DNA from: Oxytricha trifallax
Lineage: Eukaryota > Ciliophora > Spirotrichea > Sporadotrichida > Oxytrichidae
Reading direction: 5' to 3'
Length of the DNA stretch: 64,000 nucleotides
Assembly (NCBI GenBank): GCA_000711775.1
Contig: ARYC01025602.1
Coordinates: 1 to 64,000, forward strand
The position numbers were made by a program, and so were the translations under genes. Of the stretch, positions 61,701 through 64,000 are shown in pieces (the first letter of the stretch is position 1; every line of letters starts with the position of its first letter). The notes beneath the pieces were generated by a model. The model ran no database searches, was not told the origin of the DNA, and worked only from the letters and a program-made list of their open reading frames with translations.

Positions 61701-61810
61701 CAAAACTCAATCAAATTATAATCTAAAATGGAACATAGGCTCTTCAAAGAAGAATGCATAATAACACTGTTTTATAAGTATAGTATCAAAAATTTGATGG
61801 ATTTAATTGA
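58754..61810 (+). CDS. Long coiled-coil protein
   Basis: ATG 58754 (MYKENSSGLDSNTFQESP), last codons QYQKFDGFN and TGA 61808-61810. The N-terminus is polar; EEWRNIPQCVVHGFKIVIDT (59.1) looks like a short folded motif. Coiled coil dominates from 59.15: RVEKDILRRDENLRNEIRQV, LSAQLTQLELQQERCMTK, LNEKINKDLQPILNDVVTKV and QVSEMV/EALKQKVSEMVNEQLEEY. C-terminal parts run 60.79-61.38 (DPVDIEFFSQNWMRPKSGFK) and 61.56-61.81 (SKMFVDDSKSFKITNYSSKA). Frame breaks at about 59.57-59.64, 60.66-60.79 and 61.38-61.55 are AT-rich and taken as spacers. It could be two genes if the 60.7 kb break is a true end. Confidence 0.6.
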
Positions 61811-61888
61811 TTTATCTTACTTTTAATCAAAGAAAGATTAACTATGCGAATTATGAAAATTAAAATATCTGTACACAAAACACTGGAA

Positions 61889-63226
61889 TCACTTATAGAA
61901 ATCGAACTCTGTATCTCTCTTCTTGACTACTTTCTTGTACCCTTTCTCAAAGTCCTTTGGTAGAATAACGTATCTATTCTTTCTGACAGCCTGCATACCG
62001 GCTTCTTGACAAATACTTTGAATATCAGCTGCACTGATTTTTTCAGGTCTCTGCACAAAGTCCTCGAGATCAACTTCCTCACTGAGATTCATCTTGCTTG
62101 TTAAGGTTTGGAACACCAATCTCTTTTGTCTTCTATCTGGAAGTGGGAACTCAATCTTACGATCAAGTCTACCGGGTCTGAGGAGAGCTGGATCAAGGGT
62201 ATCTGCTCTGTTTGTTGCCATGATGACTTTTACATTGGTTTATTGATCGAAACCATCCATTTGTTAAAGTAATTCAATCAAGATTCTTTACACTTCTCTA
62301 TCTGCTCCAGTGTTTGCGTCGAATCTCTTAGTGGCAATTGAATCGATTTCATCAATGAATACAATCAAAGCATGATTAATGTTTTTGAATATATAATTTA
62401 TTGAAACTAATAATACAAAATATAAGTCGATGCATTTAAGATATCCAAAATACATCATATTTCAAGAAAACACAGAAAAATAAACTTTGTAAATAGATGG
62501 AGCATTTTCTCTTGCGAGTCTGAATACATCTCTAACCATTCTAGGACCTTCACCAAGATACTTTTGCACAAACTCTGAACCAACCATTCTAATGAAAGCG
62601 GCATTTGTCTGACTAGCTACAGCTTTAGCAAGCATAGTTTTTCCAGTTCCTGGTGGTCCATATAACAGTACACCTCTGGGTGGGTCAATACCAATTTGAG
62701 AATAGAGCTCTGGTTGAATAAGAGGTAACTCAATAGCTTCTCTGATTTCTTGCTTTTAAATATCAAGTCCTCCAACATCGTTGTATGTGACATCTGGCTT
62801 TTCAGTCATCTTCATCATTTATACTGCAGCATCAGTATCGGGTGGCAAAATATCGACAACTGAGTGAGATGATCTGTGAAGAGCGACTCTGGCGTTTGGC
62901 TTTAGCTCTTCTCTGTTAAGAGTACTGAGAACTCTCACATAGAATTAACTTCCACTTGTGCTTCCCACAATACCGTAAGCTTCGTCAATCATTTCAACAA
63001 AGTTTCCTGTGCCAAGATAAACTGACTGGATTCTCTTGATTTCCTCTTTGGATCTGACATATTCACTCTTCAAGTGTCTCTGCTCGTCCTTGAGATAGTC
63101 CTCTTGAATTTGCAAGATTTCAAGTTCACTTTCGAGCTCCTTCATCTTCATGTAGAGGTCTTTCTCATCGTTTGATTTACCGTTCTTTAAAACAGTAGTG
63201 GTATCTCTCATTTGTACGTCTTCCAT
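61889..63226 (-). CDS. RPT3: 26S proteasome regulatory ATPase RPT3 (PSMC4/subunit 6B)
   Basis: ATG 63226 ([17 protein letters not shown]), TGA 61889-61891. N-terminal coiled coil ([19 protein letters not shown]), OB-like part ([20 protein letters not shown]), then the AAA+ ATPase: Walker [15 protein letters not shown], Walker [55 protein letters not shown] and the C-terminal HbYX-region equivalent ending FDFYK are diagnostic of RPT3. Only one break: about 130 bp of AT-rich DNA at 62363-62493, between NAPSI and FIDEID, which must be removed. It unfolds substrates at the base of the 19S particle. Unlike neighbours it has few reassigned stop codons, as expected for a highly expressed housekeeping gene. 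Confidence 0.96.
62363..62493 (-). other. Insert (germline spacer) inside RPT3
   Basis: AT-rich DNA with in-frame TGA between NAPSI and VFIDEID codons. No clear GT-AG ends, so an internal eliminated sequence is likelier than an intron. Edges approximate. Confidence 0.65.
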
Positions 63227-63281
63227 AATTTAAAAGTTTGAACTTAACCAAAAATTATTAATTAACAAATTAATTCATTAA

Positions 63282-64000
63282 TCACTGATTTAATAACTAA
63301 TTAAGATAATCATAGTGAGGTCCAGTTTTCCCCTCATTTGTAGTAGCTATGGAAACCATTATTTCCTTGGGAATATGCTGGAATGCATCTTCAAATCTTA
63401 AACCTTAATCTTGGCAACTTCTTGAAGCTTGAAGAATTTAAGGGACATATTATTCTAAAGCACTTGAAAACATGTCAGAAGCATCCTTGCTTAACTCAGC
63501 TGGGAGTTATTCTACACCTAAATATCCAATGATTTTATTACTTCTGCACTCAGATGGAATCTTTTGCAATTCGTCGTGTGTTTCATAACTTTTGCTATTT
63601 TCACAATCATATAAGAAATATGGTCTCTCAATTTTACACTCTTCCTTAAAAAATTCTATAGGCCCGTTGACCAATTAAGAAAAAAATCTAAAATATATTT
63701 TTAAATGGTATTTCTATCTATCTTTAAAGAATTTATAAATTACCAAAGCAGCGATATCACTAATAGCTTTTAGTCTAAATTATGGTTTTTGTGAGGAAAT
63801 TCTAATTTGCTCATTAGTTAAAATCTTAGGTGATCCTTGTGTCCAATTTGCACAATTTACTAAGATAGTAAGATTCGGTAAGATATTATAAAATGTATTT
63901 ATTTTTAAGATATTCTCATTCAGAACAGATTCATATAACTCAGGATTACTTTCTAAGAGGGATGAATCAATTTAAGCATGATGATTTAAAAATTAAAAAT
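63282..64000 (-). CDS. Lysine-ketoglutarate reductase domain protein (C-terminal part)
   Basis: It enters from the right edge; TGA 63282-63284. It reads YNILPNLTILVNCANWTQGS, PKILTNEQIRISSQKP, FRLKAISDIAL, VNGPIEFFKEECKIERPYFL, YLGVEQLPAELSKDASDMFS and IPKEIMVSIATTNEGK. These follow the end of the LKR half of the lysine-degrading LKR/SDH enzyme (ISDI...GSIEF...DNLPxELPxDAS). Here the protein stops where the saccharopine dehydrogenase half would begin, so it appears monofunctional, catalysing saccharopine formation from lysine and 2-oxoglutarate. An AT-rich insert with TTGGT repeats at about 63.68-63.75 interrupts DIA/LVNGPIE. Confidence 0.75.

Overview
This looks like germline (micronuclear) DNA of a spirotrichous ciliate of the Oxytricha/Stylonychia type. 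Four observations support this. (1) Long reading frames open up only when TAA and TAG are read as glutamine and TGA as the sole stop. (2) The DNA is very AT-rich, and genes are broken by short AT-rich inserts flanked by short direct repeats (pointers). (3) Two transposons end in C4A4 telomere-like repeats inside long inverted termini, as in TBE elements. (4) One giant gene is scrambled: its coding pieces (MDSs) are stored in the wrong order. I identify the organism only to this level.

Layout. 1-1727: right part of a decayed TBE transposon. 1731-3930: AT-rich, no gene seen. 3.95-27.6 kb: one axonemal dynein heavy-chain gene, almost entirely on the minus strand. Its MDSs are dealt out over three parallel tracks: B (3.95-12.25 kb), C (12.28-15.76 kb) and A (16.8-27.6 kb). 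Each track runs N- to C-terminus towards lower coordinates and carries only fragments of each domain. The coding sequence is recovered by hopping between tracks through shared 6-14 nt pointers. I checked nine MDSs by hand. They rebuild intact Walker A loops of AAA1, AAA2 and AAA4, the AAA2 Walker B and the stalk, in frame. One 28-bp MDS is inverted. A second TBE (22814-25412, internally deleted) sits in a spacer of track A.

28.2-31.3 kb (+): a PGPGxY-repeat (STPGR/SHIPPO-like) protein. 31.4-35.0 kb and 45.5-51.4 kb (-): a small family of proteins that read as CRAL-TRIO (Sec14-like) plus RhoGAP-like, with three more or less full genes and one truncated duplicate. 35.5-43.6 kb: three predicted membrane-protein genes (-), a small plus-strand gene, a decayed or paralogous plus-strand stretch, and a nearly perfect 195-bp-arm palindrome. 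43.8-45.4 kb and 52.6-55.0 kb (-): Q/N/S-rich and coiled-coil proteins. 51.6-52.5 kb (-): an unrecognised gene. 55.1-58.4 kb (+): an M1-aminopeptidase-like protein without the zinc-binding and GxMEN motifs. 58.75-61.8 kb (+): a long coiled-coil protein. 61.9-63.2 kb (-): the 26S proteasome ATPase RPT3. 63.3-64.0 kb (-): the end of a lysine-ketoglutarate reductase.

How the genes relate. Dynein heavy chain and the PG-rich protein fit ciliary function, RPT3 and the reductase are housekeeping, and the RhoGAP-like genes are a local gene-family expansion. In the somatic nucleus these genes would normally lie on separate small chromosomes, so neighbourhood here implies no operon-like co-expression. 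Many inserts in the genes carry inverted repeats, which points to decayed small transposons as their source. Ends of spliced segments are approximate unless a pointer or codon is given.
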